Assembly (NCBI RefSeq): GCF_000238775.2
Contig: NZ_AFEJ02000001.1
Span: 1-64,000, forward strand
Reading direction: 5' to 3'
Source: Acaryochloris sp. CCMEE 5410
GTDB lineage: Bacteria > Cyanobacteriota > Cyanobacteriia > Thermosynechococcales > Thermosynechococcaceae
DNA length: 64,000 nt
The notes under the pieces were generated by a model. The model did no database searches. It saw only the letters and a program-made list of their open reading frames with translations, and had not been told where the DNA came from. Below are positions 17,105 to 26,460 of this stretch, in pieces. The position numbers and the translations under genes are program-made. Position 1 is the first letter of the stretch; every line of letters starts with the position of its first letter.

Positions 17105-18269
17105 CAGGGCTGTTTTAAGTTAGCAGCGAAAAAATAATATCGACCCGATTAGCAAGCTTAGTCATCGCGGTTTTGAGGGATTGATAGTCGTTTAGCCGCA
17201 GGATATTAATCCCAATAGTTCTAAGCACTGACCAATTGAGCAGTGCTTGTTCATCTTCGAGTCGATAATCATCTTCGCCAAAAACAACATCCTTCGGCCA
17301 ATGCAACCGATTTTCAATGCCCCAATGTTCTCGGACCAGAGATTGCCAATGATGGGGTGAGGTGGCAGCTGAACTGATGTAATAGGCCGTATTGTGATAC
17401 TCCTTTCCTTTGCGAGTACCCCATCGTTGGACACAAAGTACAGAGCGAATTGCTGTCCATTCTTGTAGGGCTATGCCGACAGGCTCATAAACCTGTATAC
17501 ACCGATGTTCATCTCGTCCTCTACTTTGGGCGGAGTGGATGTGCTCAGCCATGGGTTTAAGACACTCAAAGTAAGTCTGGAGGTGGTCGTAAAGTCTTCC
17601 CTGGTTGGATTTGACCGCCACGAGATAGTCATTACCCGAGGCCACAATCTTCTCAAGTGTTTTTTGGGCGTGTAAGGCATCCATGGTAATCAGTAAGCCA
17701 TCGAGTTGAAGGGTTTCCAACAGTGCCTGCACGACTTTGATTTCGCTATTATCCTCCTGAGTGAGGGCTTCGAGCTTGAGGGTGATGCCTGCTTCCACCG
17801 CAAATAAACTCACCAAGCCCACAAAACGCTGCTTCCCCTTGGCATCTGTCAGCCCCTGACGAATCCGTTTGCCATCAATGGAGGCTGCATAATTATCGGG
17901 AGAGTGAGTCTGGGCTTTCGAGAGCATCCATGCTTCAAATTGGTGGCTCAACGCTTGGAAGTCAAGCCCCTTCATCACTCGACGAAAGGTACAGTGAGAC
18001 GGAACTTCAAGGCTCTCAAGTCCCAATAGCTCACTTAAAGGCTGGCGATAATCGCTCGTAAAGGTTTCTAAGGGGCGATATCCCTGGTATCCAGCAAGCA
18101 TACCCATCACCATCAACAGCAACAGAAGCCATAACGGATGAGTACGGCCATGGGCACTGCGGAAATCCGGGACTTGCTTCAAAGTATCAATTAGATGGCT
18201 CATCGGTCTCTCTACTGTTGGTCAGTAGAACCATCCTATTTTTTCTAGGAGGAACGTAAAACAACCCTG
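17105..18269 (-). mobile_element. ISAs1-family insertion sequence, intact copy (1165 bp)
   Basis: Terminal inverted repeats CAGGGCTGTTTT and CAGGGTTGTTTT bound the element. A perfect 10-bp target duplication GACCGTATTG lies at 17095-17104 and 18270-18279, which marks a recent simple insertion. A near-identical second copy is at 54286-55451. Confidence 0.93.
17115..18203 (-). CDS. ISAs1-family DDE transposase
   Basis: 362 aa, the usual ISAs1/H-repeat length. The N-terminal DUF-type block MSHLIDTLKQVPDFRSAHGR and the core with IDGKRIRQGL, LLITMDALHAQKTLEKI and VREHWGIENRLHW are characteristic of the family, with catalytic acids in SIDGK, TMDALHA and the glutamate of GIEN. The frame is intact with a complete end pair, so this copy may be active. 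The other copy in this window differs by one extra T in the run encoding KTLEK and is frameshifted. Confidence 0.93.
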   Translation of the reverse strand: MSHLIDTLKQVPDFRSAHGRTHPLWLLLLLMVMGMLAGYQGYRPLETFTSDYRQPLSELLGLESLEVPSHCTFRRVMKGLDFQALSHQFEAWMLSKAQTHSPDNYAASIDGKRIRQGLTDAKGKQRFVGLVSLFAVEAGITLKLEALTQEDNSEIKVVQALLETLQLDGLLITMDALHAQKTLEKIVASGNDYLVAVKSNQGRLYDHLQTYFECLKPMAEHIHSAQSRGRDEHRCIQVYEPVGIALQEWTAIRSVLCVQRWGTRKGKEYHNTAYYISSAATSPHHWQSLVREHWGIENRLHWPKDVVFGEDDYRLEDEQALLNWSVLRTIGINILRLNDYQSLKTAMTKLANRVDIIFSLLT

Positions 18270-18493
18270 GACCGTATTGCGCTTTGGAATCACTTTGACA
18301 TGCAAAACTACTGTTATATAAAGCTTTTAAGCTCTCAATCTTGCACCTATTTTATTTTCATTAGGTATGTATTTCTTGGGCATATCACTCAACGTTCAAG
18401 GGCTAAACAAGGCAGAGGTTGCCCTCCAAATGGGTGGAGAAGTTGCTAAGAATATGCCAGTATTCTATGCCGTAAGGTAGCGCCAGACGGACA
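18270..18493. other. Gap before the coiled-coil paralogue
   Basis: About 220 bp right of the ISAs1 target duplication. It holds two copies of the CACCTA motif and an open frame of 37 codons (18367-18480) with no recognisable product. The last 60 bp align loosely with the 5' part of the gene at 10972 but are interrupted by stops, so an upstream extension of the following gene has been lost. Confidence 0.4.
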
Positions 18494-18817
18494 ATGGAAC
18501 AGCCCATGGCTACAGATAGCCTCACATCAGTGGACGTGATCAATCAAATGATTAATCTGCGAATTCAACTCGCAGATCTAAAGCACCAAATCGATATCCT
18601 CAAACCTGCGTTCTTTGCTGCCTGTGCGGAACAGAGCAATAACCAAGTTGAACTGGAACGAGCAATCATCACACGACGGCTCACACCCGGTAAATGGGCC
18701 TATCCAGACCACATCACGCAACAAGAGAAACAGCTCAAGCTTCTTAAAGAGGAGTTTCGACAATCTCATGAACCCACTACGGGCCGAGAGATTATTTGGA
18801 GCGTCAAACTCGTCTAA
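18494..18817 (+). CDS. Small coiled-coil protein, second paralogue
   Basis: 107 aa. It shares NLRIQLADLKHQIDILKP, the FFAACA patch, RRLTPGKW and the terminal GREIIWSVKLV with the protein at 10972-11415. The function is unknown in both. The start is uncertain: MEQPMAT at 18494 or the second ATG at 18506. The downstream sequence resembles that after the first copy (ATCTATG then GTTTTATCC) for about 25 bp, until an IS5 element at 18851 interrupts it, so a following antitoxin gene like the one at 11468 may have been displaced. Confidence 0.6.
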   Translation: MEQPMATDSLTSVDVINQMINLRIQLADLKHQIDILKPAFFAACAEQSNNQVELERAIITRRLTPGKWAYPDHITQQEKQLKLLKEEFRQSHEPTTGREIIWSVKLV

Positions 18818-19195
18818 GACACCCCCTGAAATCTATGAGTTTTATCCAACCAACTCATTTCGGGTTTTTAACCAGCTAACCTAAAATATTGACTTTTAAA
18901 TCTAATATGAACAACTGAGAAAGTAGAAACTAGCAATTGAATCGCTTTACTTTGAGAATTCTCCCCATTATTCCATTTTATAGGCATGAAAAAATCGGTC
19001 ACTGTATTAGAGACCTCTGGAATGATTAGATTTCAAATCGATCCTAACCTTGGCAAAAATGCCGAAGATTGATCATCGTATATGCCAAGCTTTTCAAGGC
19101 ATAGTGCAGTTTGCTGATCCGTTCGAATCGCAGCAACAAGCGCTTGAATTTATCCTCCCAGGCAAAGACTCGCTCAATGGTATTGAATCTTTCTT

Positions 19196-20580
19196 GGCTC
19201 TCCGGGAATTAGCGTGGTAACCGCTAGATATAGTGTTTAGGTCACAGCAAATGTCTGATACCCATTGAGGTCAAGAGAAATCCTTTGGAAGAGTCTTTCA
19301 ATATCGAAAATACCGTAGCATCGCCTTTTTAAGACCTTGACTCGGTTATTAAATCCTTCCACAAAGCCACTGGTCCACCCTTCCAGGAAATAGTTGGTCA
19401 TCTCGTCCATCCAATTATTGATAGTAGTCAGAAAACTATCAAATTCCTTGATATCACTTTTGATTACTTGTTTACACCAGGCTCGGATGGCGCATTTAGC
19501 GCCGTGCTTGGTGTACCTGCCCTCAAATATCTACGTGAATTTCTCTCGGAGGTTGTACGCCTGCTTCAGCAGTGGAGAAAAAGCAAACAATCGCTCAAGG
19601 AGTTGTTGCTCTGACTCTTTCAGATTCTCTGGTCGTTTTCTAAAAGGCCACATCGCGCCTTTGATGCTGTCATACTCTTGCTTAGAGAGTTCTCGTCGTA
19701 GTCGTTTGACCTCACGTTTACGAACCGTATCAGCACAATTACGATAGGCTTTGGTCACATGAAACCGGTCAATGACAATTTTGGATTGTGGGAGATGTTC
19801 ACGGACCGCACTAACAAATCCTTGGTACATGTCCGTACAGACGCGCTCAATGGTTTGGCGTAAATCGATGGGAATTGATTCAAGGAAATTGGCCACTGTC
19901 TGCTGTTTACGGTCGGATAGAACTGCCAATATGTCCACTCCATCCGTCGTAGGAATCGTGACCAAAACCACAAAATCACGATGGCCTCGTTGGAGAGAAA
20001 TCTCATCAATTCCAATGACTTTGAGGTCTAAATATTCGTTCCAGTCAACTTGAGCGTCAATCCAACGATCAATGGTTCCACTGACGATATCCTCACTAAC
20101 GCCTAGTTTTCTAGCAACATCTGAAACCGTTGAATTGATCAGGATTCGCAGAAGCCAATGCTCATATGCTTTTGTATTGGGACTGCGAGGTTCGTGCCAT
20201 TCTAACTGTTGAGTGGTCGTGGGATGGTCATCGCAATACCTGCATCGATAACGCTTGGGCCGGATTTCTAAGTAAACGGGGACTTCAAATAATGGCAGGT
20301 GACGAATCCGAAAAGGCTGATCATGACAATGGAGGTCAGTAATCTCACGTCCGCATTGATGACAGGTTGTTCCTTGAAGCGTACTCTCAATCTTGATGAG
20401 CCAATCCCCTCTCTCAGTCTTCGTTAGCTCTAGAACTCGAACATCAGGAAGGTTGAGCGGGATGTGAATTGAGTTATCCATGACGCCATTGCTCTGAAGT
20501 ACTACCTCAGATCATTCCATAGGGATGGAAAAGGACACACACTAAATGTAGGGCTGCTACACGCTAATTCCCAGAGAGCC
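19196..20580 (-). mobile_element. ISL3-family insertion sequence (1385 bp)
   Basis: Ends GGCTCTCYGGGAATTAGCGT in inverted orientation, with a perfect 8-bp target duplication TCTTTCTT at 19188-19195 and 20581-20588. Both are typical of ISL3. It sits inside the IS5 transposase gene. Confidence 0.93.
19237..20481 (-). pseudogene. ISL3-family transposase, frameshifted
   Basis: The first 316 residues read MDNSIHIPLNLPDVRVLEL, then a zinc-finger pair CHQCGRE and CRYCDDH, then the DDE core with VIGIDEISLQRGH and MYQGFVSAV. The frame then stops after NLREKF at 19531. The expected C-terminus (SGFVEGFNNRVKVLKRR, then CYGIFDIERLF) is present in another frame and ends at 19237. One shift near 19530 therefore separates the last 95 or so residues including the catalytic glutamate (FVEGFNN). 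Confidence 0.88.
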
Positions 20581-21459
20581 TCTTTCTTGGAAGATGGATG
20601 AATCGAACAGCCTTTTTGGACCTGGCTTTGGCGTCTTTCTCCCACGTAGATTTTTATTGATATTCGGCACCATACCCCGATTAAAAATGGCCTTGCGATT
20701 CTCACGACTATCGTACACGCCATCCAAGCTGACGACAGTCCCAATCAAGTCTATGCCTACTGTTCGGGCCGTACTCATCACTTGCGTCAGTGCCGTTTTG
20801 AATAGAGGTGACTCGTTCCGGTTACCTGGGGCACTCACAAATGGAGAGATGATATTGCAGTTGCGATGACCGAAGGTCGGTCTTCGACCATCACAGAAAG
20901 CAACCACTTTGTCACCCTTCATGTGCTTGTGTCCACTAAATCCCAGATTGTCGCCCCCTTTTTGGCTGCAGTGGTCGTCCCATCCCCATGAATAACGCTG
21001 GCATCCAACTTCCCTTTTTCATTAAGCATTGAGACTGACGCTTTGAAAATGTCTTCAAAACACCCATGGGTTTCATAGCGTCGAAAGGCTCGATAAACAC
21101 TGGAGTGGTGAATTTCCGGTCGCCCATTTTTGTCCTTTTCAATGGGTAACTCACTCCACTGACATCCCAAGTGCAGCAACTTCAAAATGTAGTTGAAGAT
21201 GGCATGCAAAGAGAGCTTTGGTTGAGGTCCCCGAGTGCCGATGTGCAAATGGGGTAAGACAAATGTCTCAAACTGCTCAAGGGTTAAGAATGTTGGAATC
21301 CATTTATGGGACTTAGTTTGAGGCATCTGCACTCCTCACGAACGGTAAACTAAATGACGCCAGTCATTTTAGTCTGTAACGATGAAAGGCTATGCAGGGA
21401 ATGGGTGTTAGCTGATCTGAACCATGGAATAAAACCCGAAATGAGTTGTAACTATGGTT

Positions 21460-22023
21460 TCAGGGGCATTTGAAGACGGCGTGAGGAATTACCTCAGTAT
21501 TTACTGTGGCAATCGGTTTACTGCCTCCTTGTTCCGTCACTTGATAAGTGATGTTTAACAACCGATACGGGTCAGAAGAACTTGTATAATTGGCGGTTCG
21601 AGTAAGGGTATAGTATTTCCCACCTAATGCTCTCGGGCCAATGGTTGTGGAGGCTCCCCCTAACCCCGTGACCGAGTCATTGAGAAAGCCTGCTGCAAAC
21701 CCATCACTGCTGAGGGTGGCTAGGCACCGAGAGGAGTAGGGCTGGGTCGTCATCTCATATTGCGCCGCTTGATTGACGACGGTTTCTAAATCTTCCTGGA
21801 TCCAACTGACGGCTTCATCATATTGAGTGGCAACTACCCGAAAGGCCGCTGAAGTCACGATGGCCTGCATGGTCATGGACACAAACACAGCGGCAACAAT
21901 CATCGCCACCAACACTTCGATTAAGGTAAACCCTCTATTAGCCATGGAGGAAGACTTTGAAGAATCTAGCCATGGGGAATTAGTAGGGCTATTTATGAAC
22001 AGTCTTAACCACTGATGTATCAT
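21460..22023 (-). CDS. Type IV pilin-like (pseudopilin) protein
   Basis: 187 aa from the ATG at 22023, which overlaps the stop of the upstream gene (TAATG) and has GGTGAGG 6 nt upstream; a longer start at 22044 is less likely. A class III prepilin signal GFTLIEVLVAMIV follows about 30 polar residues. The glycine-phenylalanine junction and the +5 glutamate are what PilD cleaves and methylates. The rest is a beta-rich minor pilin. With the PilX-like gene upstream it probably forms part of a pilus or secretion pseudopilus, possibly like the HpsB/HpsC polysaccharide-secretion pseudopilins. An IS5 copy begins 11 bp after its stop. Confidence 0.8.
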   Translation of the reverse strand: MIHQWLRLFINSPTNSPWLDSSKSSSMANRGFTLIEVLVAMIVAAVFVSMTMQAIVTSAAFRVVATQYDEAVSWIQEDLETVVNQAAQYEMTTQPYSSRCLATLSSDGFAAGFLNDSVTGLGGASTTIGPRALGGKYYTLTRTANYTSSSDPYRLLNITYQVTEQGGSKPIATVNTEVIPHAVFKCP

Positions 22024-23531
22024 TACAACCTCACCCGTTGCCATTGCAATACACCACCGAATCGATAGCGGGCTGGCCAGTCCACATATTTGAGAATATC
22101 GATTAGACTACTCACATCTTCAGGAACAGCGATACCAGAGGTCGCATTGGGAGTAATGATGGTGTCATAGGGTTCCCCTACCTCCCCGATGAAGTTGACA
22201 TCTCGATTGCTAGCAGCATTTTTAGAACTGAGGATATCCTCAACCCAGACAACCCCCTCAATATTGGTATTCTGACCGCCTGGACAACCTGGGCCAGAGG
22301 TGAGCAATTGAATTTCATCCCGAGCGGACCAAATAAAGGCATTTTGGATACAGGTTTGGTCATATAACAGAATCGTGTCCTCTCCTCCTCTTAAATTCAG
22401 ACGTAAGCCTCCGACCCGAGGCGGTTCGCCATCGGTACGAATATTAAGGATTTTGGCTGAATCCCGTAAGCTAATGCTTTGTTTTGGGGCACTATTTTTG
22501 ACAAAATCTAGAACAACTGGGCCATTGGTAGTGTCAATAGTCAACACATCATTACCGGCAAGATCTATTTGCTCAATCTGATATAGCGTTGGCGATGTGG
22601 CACTAACGCCATTGAGGGTCTGGCTAGTGGTGATTTTCCCGAAGTTAGTGCCCTTGATCCCATCCGGGATGTTAGGTCTCAACAAGCAGGCAAACAATGT
22701 GCCGGAAACAGTGTCACCACTAGCTCCGTCGGATACTGCTGAAGAGAATACTGCATTGAGATATTCCGAACGCGTTGAGTCTCCAGGTGCTGAACTGCCT
22801 GTCAAAGAGGGATCGGGTGAAGATGGGGGATAATAGTAGACATTACCTTTACTCCCAAGAATTTGTCTACCTCGAAGGGCTAGCACCCCAACTGCCCCTC
22901 CACTACCGGGATTCGGATCATGCAAGACAACCCCTGGAAAACCCTCTAAATCAGGTTTCACCGCAATGGTGATTAAAACCCCTGTGGTCTTCCCATCTCG
23001 ACTTGCTTCAACAAATAGGGTGCCTTTCTGCTCTTGCGGATTAAAACGATAGGCCCTGAGGGTGTAGCTTCCCGTTGCACCCATAGCCCCTGTTGTAGCA
23101 AAATTGGGGCTTCCCCATCCTTTGGATTGGTGACAGGGTTGACTACTAGGGTCATAGCCTGTCCACTCATCAATGGCACTGGTTTCCTCATCTCCGTTGT
23201 TAAACATGCCATCTGGGCCAAGATAGGTCTTGCCCGTTTTGGGATTAATTGTATCGTAGTTACGATTGAGCAATACGGCATTATTGGGGATAGTTAATTG
23301 GGCTAAGGACCGGGCCATTCCTCCTTCAGCAATGGCTAAACTCGCCCCGGCTTCTTTGCGGTTAAAAGCAGAGATGCGATCGCTTTGGGCAATCATCATC
23401 GTCGATAATCCCAAAATGACCATTACAAAGCCCAAACCAAGGGCAAGGGGCAACGCAAACCCCTGTTCCTGTTGTTTGGACTTCAATCGTCGAGAACGAT
23501 GGATAACTAAGTAATAGAGCAGTGTGGACAA
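22023..23531 (-). CDS. PilX-like minor pilin/assembly protein
   Basis: 502 aa. After a basic N-terminus there is one hydrophobic helix, GFALPLALGLGFVMVILGLS, followed by SDRISAFNRKEAGASLAIAE, the PilX N-terminal pattern in which the membrane helix continues into an alanine-rich amphipathic helix. The rest is a large extracytoplasmic beta-rich region with NADH-independent, Gly/Ser/Thr-rich composition and no catalytic motif. The start is TTG at 23531 with GGAAGG 6 nt upstream. It is co-transcribed with, and overlaps, the pseudopilin gene. The function is inferred from the N-terminus only. Confidence 0.75.
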   Translation of the reverse strand: MSTLLYYLVIHRSRRLKSKQQEQGFALPLALGLGFVMVILGLSTMMIAQSDRISAFNRKEAGASLAIAEGGMARSLAQLTIPNNAVLLNRNYDTINPKTGKTYLGPDGMFNNGDEETSAIDEWTGYDPSSQPCHQSKGWGSPNFATTGAMGATGSYTLRAYRFNPQEQKGTLFVEASRDGKTTGVLITIAVKPDLEGFPGVVLHDPNPGSGGAVGVLALRGRQILGSKGNVYYYPPSSPDPSLTGSSAPGDSTRSEYLNAVFSSAVSDGASGDTVSGTLFACLLRPNIPDGIKGTNFGKITTSQTLNGVSATSPTLYQIEQIDLAGNDVLTIDTTNGPVVLDFVKNSAPKQSISLRDSAKILNIRTDGEPPRVGGLRLNLRGGEDTILLYDQTCIQNAFIWSARDEIQLLTSGPGCPGGQNTNIEGVVWVEDILSSKNAASNRDVNFIGEVGEPYDTIITPNATSGIAVPEDVSSLIDILKYVDWPARYRFGGVLQWQRVRL

Positions 23532-24046
23532 TGTCTTCCTTCCAATGTTGCGCCTGCCAAGAGTGAGCCTCCAAACAGCATCAGTATCAAGATTCCTGTC
23601 TTAACGGGTGCATAAAAGCCAAGCTTTATGAGAAAAAGCTATTTGCATAGTATGCCTCTTGCAATATTCGTTTCATGATGTGCTACTTACGTAAAAATGT
23701 CGCGATCTGACTCGAATTTTAAGTCCTCTACCATATCGTTAGTTGAATTATGCAAGAGGTCTAGTGATACTTGGAAAAAATCAATGCAAAGTAGGCTTAT
23801 GGACCACGCAATACAAGACAACACTCTCTTAATCGTGGCTTTATCCGTTTGCCACTGGCGACCGGGAATACACTCAATTCCCGGTCAGTGAAGTATATAA
23901 GTCCTTGGATGATTCCGTGATCCTATGGAGAAATCAATTCACTGCTAATCAACGTTAGATACCACGAAGGTACCATCCAGCCTAAAGACCTGTAACCTTC
24001 CTTGTTACTTTGTATTCCCAACTCAAATTAGAGGGGCAAAATCATT
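23532..24046. other. Intergenic region with a 10-bp inverted repeat
   Basis: 515 bp between divergent genes. A perfect inverted repeat GACCGGGAAT/ATTCCCGGTC with a 7-nt loop spans 23860-23886. It has no T-run and may be an operator or a weak terminator. No convincing gene is seen; a 64-codon plus-strand frame at 23697 has no features. Confidence 0.45.
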
Positions 24047-24304
24047 ATGCATCAACGATTCTGGACTTATACAAGCCCTATTCGGGCAGGGGCGAAAACT
24101 GTTTCAGTTTATAACGATGGCCTCACGGTCTTCCTGTATGATGCCGCTAATGAATCCAAAATCCAGTCAGCCAATCCACCCGTTTTGACCGAAGGCTGCG
24201 CTGAAGACACCCTCAACGAGGATTCTAAAGCCCTCGTTGAAGTCGATCTATCTCTATTAGAACCCAATCCTATTGCTGCGCCCCTTTGGACTCAAACTTG
24301 GTAA
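24047..24304 (+). CDS. Small hypothetical protein
   Basis: 85 aa with a GAGGGG Shine-Dalgarno sequence 10 nt before ATG. It begins MHQRFWTYTSPIRAGAKTVS and has an acidic middle (EGCAEDTLNEDSKALVEVDL). It has no signal peptide or membrane segment. I recognise no family. The good ribosome site and the codon use, which is like neighbouring cyanobacterial genes, are the reasons to keep it. It is followed directly by a compositionally foreign GC-rich segment. Confidence 0.45.
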   Translation: MHQRFWTYTSPIRAGAKTVSVYNDGLTVFLYDAANESKIQSANPPVLTEGCAEDTLNEDSKALVEVDLSLLEPNPIAAPLWTQTW

Positions 24305-24309
24305 GTCAA

Positions 24310-24888
24310 AAGGGGATTGCTCAGCAAGCTTTTAATTCTGAGGTTCGCCACATCCTCCCGCCACCCTCGGCACACCCCTCGCGATCCCGTCGTCCTCCCC
24401 CCGCGCTCTCAGGGGGCTGCTCCAATCGTTGCGTTGCATCGGGCTGATCTTTTCCGTGCTCCGCACCGAGAAGGGGCATCATGGGTCTGATTGATACTCT
24501 CGTTCCCCCCTCGCACCTCTGCCCCTCGGGGGCCTGCTCCAGCAGTGCGCTCCGCGCGGCTACCAACAACAGCGCCGATAAAGGTACCACACAGCGGCTT
24601 TCTTGCAACCCCTCCGGTACTCCTGCTCTCCGCTTCGCTAGGTAATAGTTCTGCGATAGTCTTCGACCGGCCTTCGGCCATCGCATTTCAGTAACTGGCT
24701 CCGCTGCGTTTAGTCCGTGTCCTCGCAAGCGGTTGGGGGCCGATATCGATGTGCGATCGCACTTTTTCCTTGGGGGCACTCCATACCCCCGACCCAACCG
24801 GGGTGGCAACGCCGGGCAACATGTGGTTTCCAGAGAAGCGTTGTTGCTGGTTATTCGCCATGCTTCTTCAGTTGTTTCTATTCGTTTT
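24310..24888. other. GC-rich island, left part
   Basis: Markedly richer in G+C than anything else in the window, with C-runs, GGGGGCTGCTCC-type boxes and CGGCCTTCGGCC palindromes. Long frames exist on both strands (for example 24321-24809 minus), but they are low-complexity products of composition and match nothing I know. It is separated from a similar segment (25827-26212) by an IS5-like element, so the two are probably one interrupted unit. Confidence 0.5.
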
Positions 24889-25826
24889 TATAGAACTCAT
24901 TTGAGATCTTTTGCCTAATACGCGAAACTGCTAGAAGCGTTCTATTTCAATTGTTATGGCCTACTCAAGCAGTCTGACTGATGCCGAATGGGACATCCTC
25001 AAACCACTGTTACCAGAATTTCTACCACCCAAGAAAAAGACAAGGCCTCTGATCTGGAGTTACAGAGAGCTGATTGATGGGATGCTTTATCGACTCAAAA
25101 TGGCTGCAACTGGGAGGACTTGCCCAAAGACTTTCCTCCCTCCTCAACGGTCTTTTGGCACTACAACGAGTGGCGCAAAGCAGGCTCGATTGAGACATTG
25201 ATGACGCTGCTGCATGGACAGGTTCGTGAGCAGGTAAAAAAAGTCCAAATGGACAACGTTGATAATGGCAGACTCGCAAGCGGTGAAGAACACCTGCAAT
25301 GCGAGGGTGGAGTCGAAAGGGTTCTGTTTCTACAAAGCCACCAATGGAATCAAGCGACATCTAGCTGTTGATACCCTTGGCTTTCCATTCTTTACCCTTT
25401 GCACACCCACAAATGTCTCAGACGATATGGGCTTACTGATGATGTTGACCCTCAATATTGAGTACTTCAAAGCCAAGCCGGTCAATATCCCTAAAATCAC
25501 CTTTTTGTTGGACAACGGCTATCACGTGGACACCTTAACTCAGAAGCTTGAGGCTATCTATCCAGCCATCATGAGAAAGATCCGATTTGAGCTGTCGCCG
25601 AAGCCTTCAAAAGCAGACAAAGCGGCTCAAGGGAAACGGGATTTGTTCCAGTTGCGACCCGGTGGGTCATTGAGCGTTCCAACGCTTGGATGGAGCGCTG
25701 TAAAAGCCTGACTAAGAACTTTGAGCGAACGCTTGTGAATGCAAAAGCGCAAATGGATTTGTGCTTCGTCAGGCTTATGCTGAAGAGACTTGCGGCTAGT
25801 TCTTGAGATCTCAAATGGGTTCTATA
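24889..25826 (+). mobile_element. IS5-family element (type B)
   Basis: Inverted ends ATAGAACYCATTTGAGATCT lie at about 24890 and 25825 (reversed). The element contains an IS5/IS1031-like transposase in pieces. It is inserted in the GC-rich island. A target duplication cannot be fixed because the ends are AT-rich. Confidence 0.75.
24956..25806 (+). pseudogene. IS5-family (type B) transposase, multiply frameshifted
   Basis: Starts MAYSSSLTDAEWDILKPLLP, the IS5 N-terminal domain, and continues in other frames through LPKDFPPSSTVFWHYNEWRK, IMADSQAVKNTCNA and VIERSNAWMERCKSL, ending at the TGA at 25804. At least three frame changes are needed. The first (near 25100, AAAATGG) is repaired by adding one A, the second (near 25238, an A7 run) by removing one A. 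Catalytic aspartates (MADSQ; LLDNGYH) and the ERSNAW glutamate are preserved. Confidence 0.85.
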
Positions 25827-26212
25827 GGGGTTACCATGCTGACTTTGCTTCGTTCTCCCGCGCCCTTCCGTCCAGTTGGTTGCCTTCAGCCATGCCTTCT
25901 GGGGCTTGGTCTTGCTGCTTCTTGCGGTTGTCCGGGTCGGGCTGGGCCGAGTTAGCGGGGGTTCCCGTGGCCTCCGTCGATCCGGCGGTGGCCAAGCTCC
26001 AGGCCATGGGGAGTCTCGGGTCTCTGTGGTGTCTTCTGGCCCTCAGTTGTGCGTCATTCGGTGCCAGGCTCAGCGGTCGGTGTTGCTGGAGTTGTCCAAT
26101 GCATTTCCCAGTGCTTGCCGGGTTGCCTAGTTTACTTGGGTTGGGGTCCTGTGGGGCCTCGACCCTTTTTTATTGGCTGGTATCCATAAAGAAACAAACA
26201 CCAGAAATGTAG
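25827..26212. other. GC-rich island, right part
   Basis: Continuation of the foreign-composition segment (GTCCGGGTCGGGCTGGGCCG and similar). A 140-codon plus-strand frame (25790-26212) crosses the IS boundary and is therefore not a native gene. No function is recognised. AT-rich host-like sequence returns at about 26200. Confidence 0.45.
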
Positions 26213-26460
26213 AGTACTTCATTTTGAGGAGAGGATGCATTCAGCCAGCTTATCTCCTCTCAGGCCAATCTTCTTCCAAGCCAACAGCAGCAATATCTTT
26301 GAAACCAATGTAGTCTAGAACACGATAGACAACCTACGTTACCGGGAGGTTGGCATCCCTCAGTTACAATCAAGCTAGATTCCAAAGCATGATCTTGGGT
26401 CGTGCATCAAAAAGTGTGGGTTTGTTAAACCTATAGGGAGTTGAGTTATCCTATCTTCTG

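Larger units (their letters stand above)
15294..18366. repeat. Dispersed YACCTAWWW motif, 17 copies
   Basis: The pentamer ACCTA, nearly always preceded by a pyrimidine-A-C/T context and followed by three or more A/T, starts on the plus strand at 15294, 15318, 15331, 15614, 16014, 16138, 16158, 16805, 16998, 17019, 17038, 17082 and 18345. It occurs inverted (TAGGT) at 15623, 15648, 15679 and 18362. None lies in the ISAs1 that splits the segment, so the motif belongs to the host segment. The typical forms are TACACCTATTAAAT and CACCTAAAATT. It could be an iteron-like protein-binding site; spacing is irregular. Confidence 0.55.
19044..21326 (-). pseudogene. IS5-family (type A) transposase, interrupted
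   Basis: The first frame, from ATG at 21326 (MPQTKSHKW), has the DUF4096-type N-terminus (FLTLEQFETFVLPHL, LGCQWSELP) and ends in a stop near 20919. The second frame carries SGHKHMKGDKVVAFCDGRR and DGVYDSRENRK, the catalytic half. The two frames overlap by about one base step after the A5-G5 run near 20960, in the same way in copy 2, which suggests programmed frameshifting. ISL3 disrupts the 3' part; the last residues (RISKLHYALKSLAYTMINLRHFC) resume at about 19187 and stop at 19044. Confidence 0.82.
18851..21448 (-). mobile_element. IS5-family element (type A), copy 1, split by ISL3
   Basis: Inverted ends CAACTCATTTCGGGTTTT at 18851 and, reversed, ending at 21448. The element carries the IS5-type transposase in two overlapping frames. 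An ISL3 element occupies 19196-20580. Removing it restores continuity with copy 2 (26605-29233). No convincing target duplication is seen at the outer flanks. Confidence 0.85.

Noticed and set aside
24321-24809. 162-codon minus-strand frame in the GC-rich island
   Set aside because: Arises from high GC (few stop codons); low-complexity Arg/Gly/Pro sequence with overlapping frames on both strands.
25790-26212. 140-codon plus-strand frame
   Set aside because: It starts inside the IS5-type transposase gene and crosses the IS terminus, so it cannot be an ancestral gene; composition artefact.
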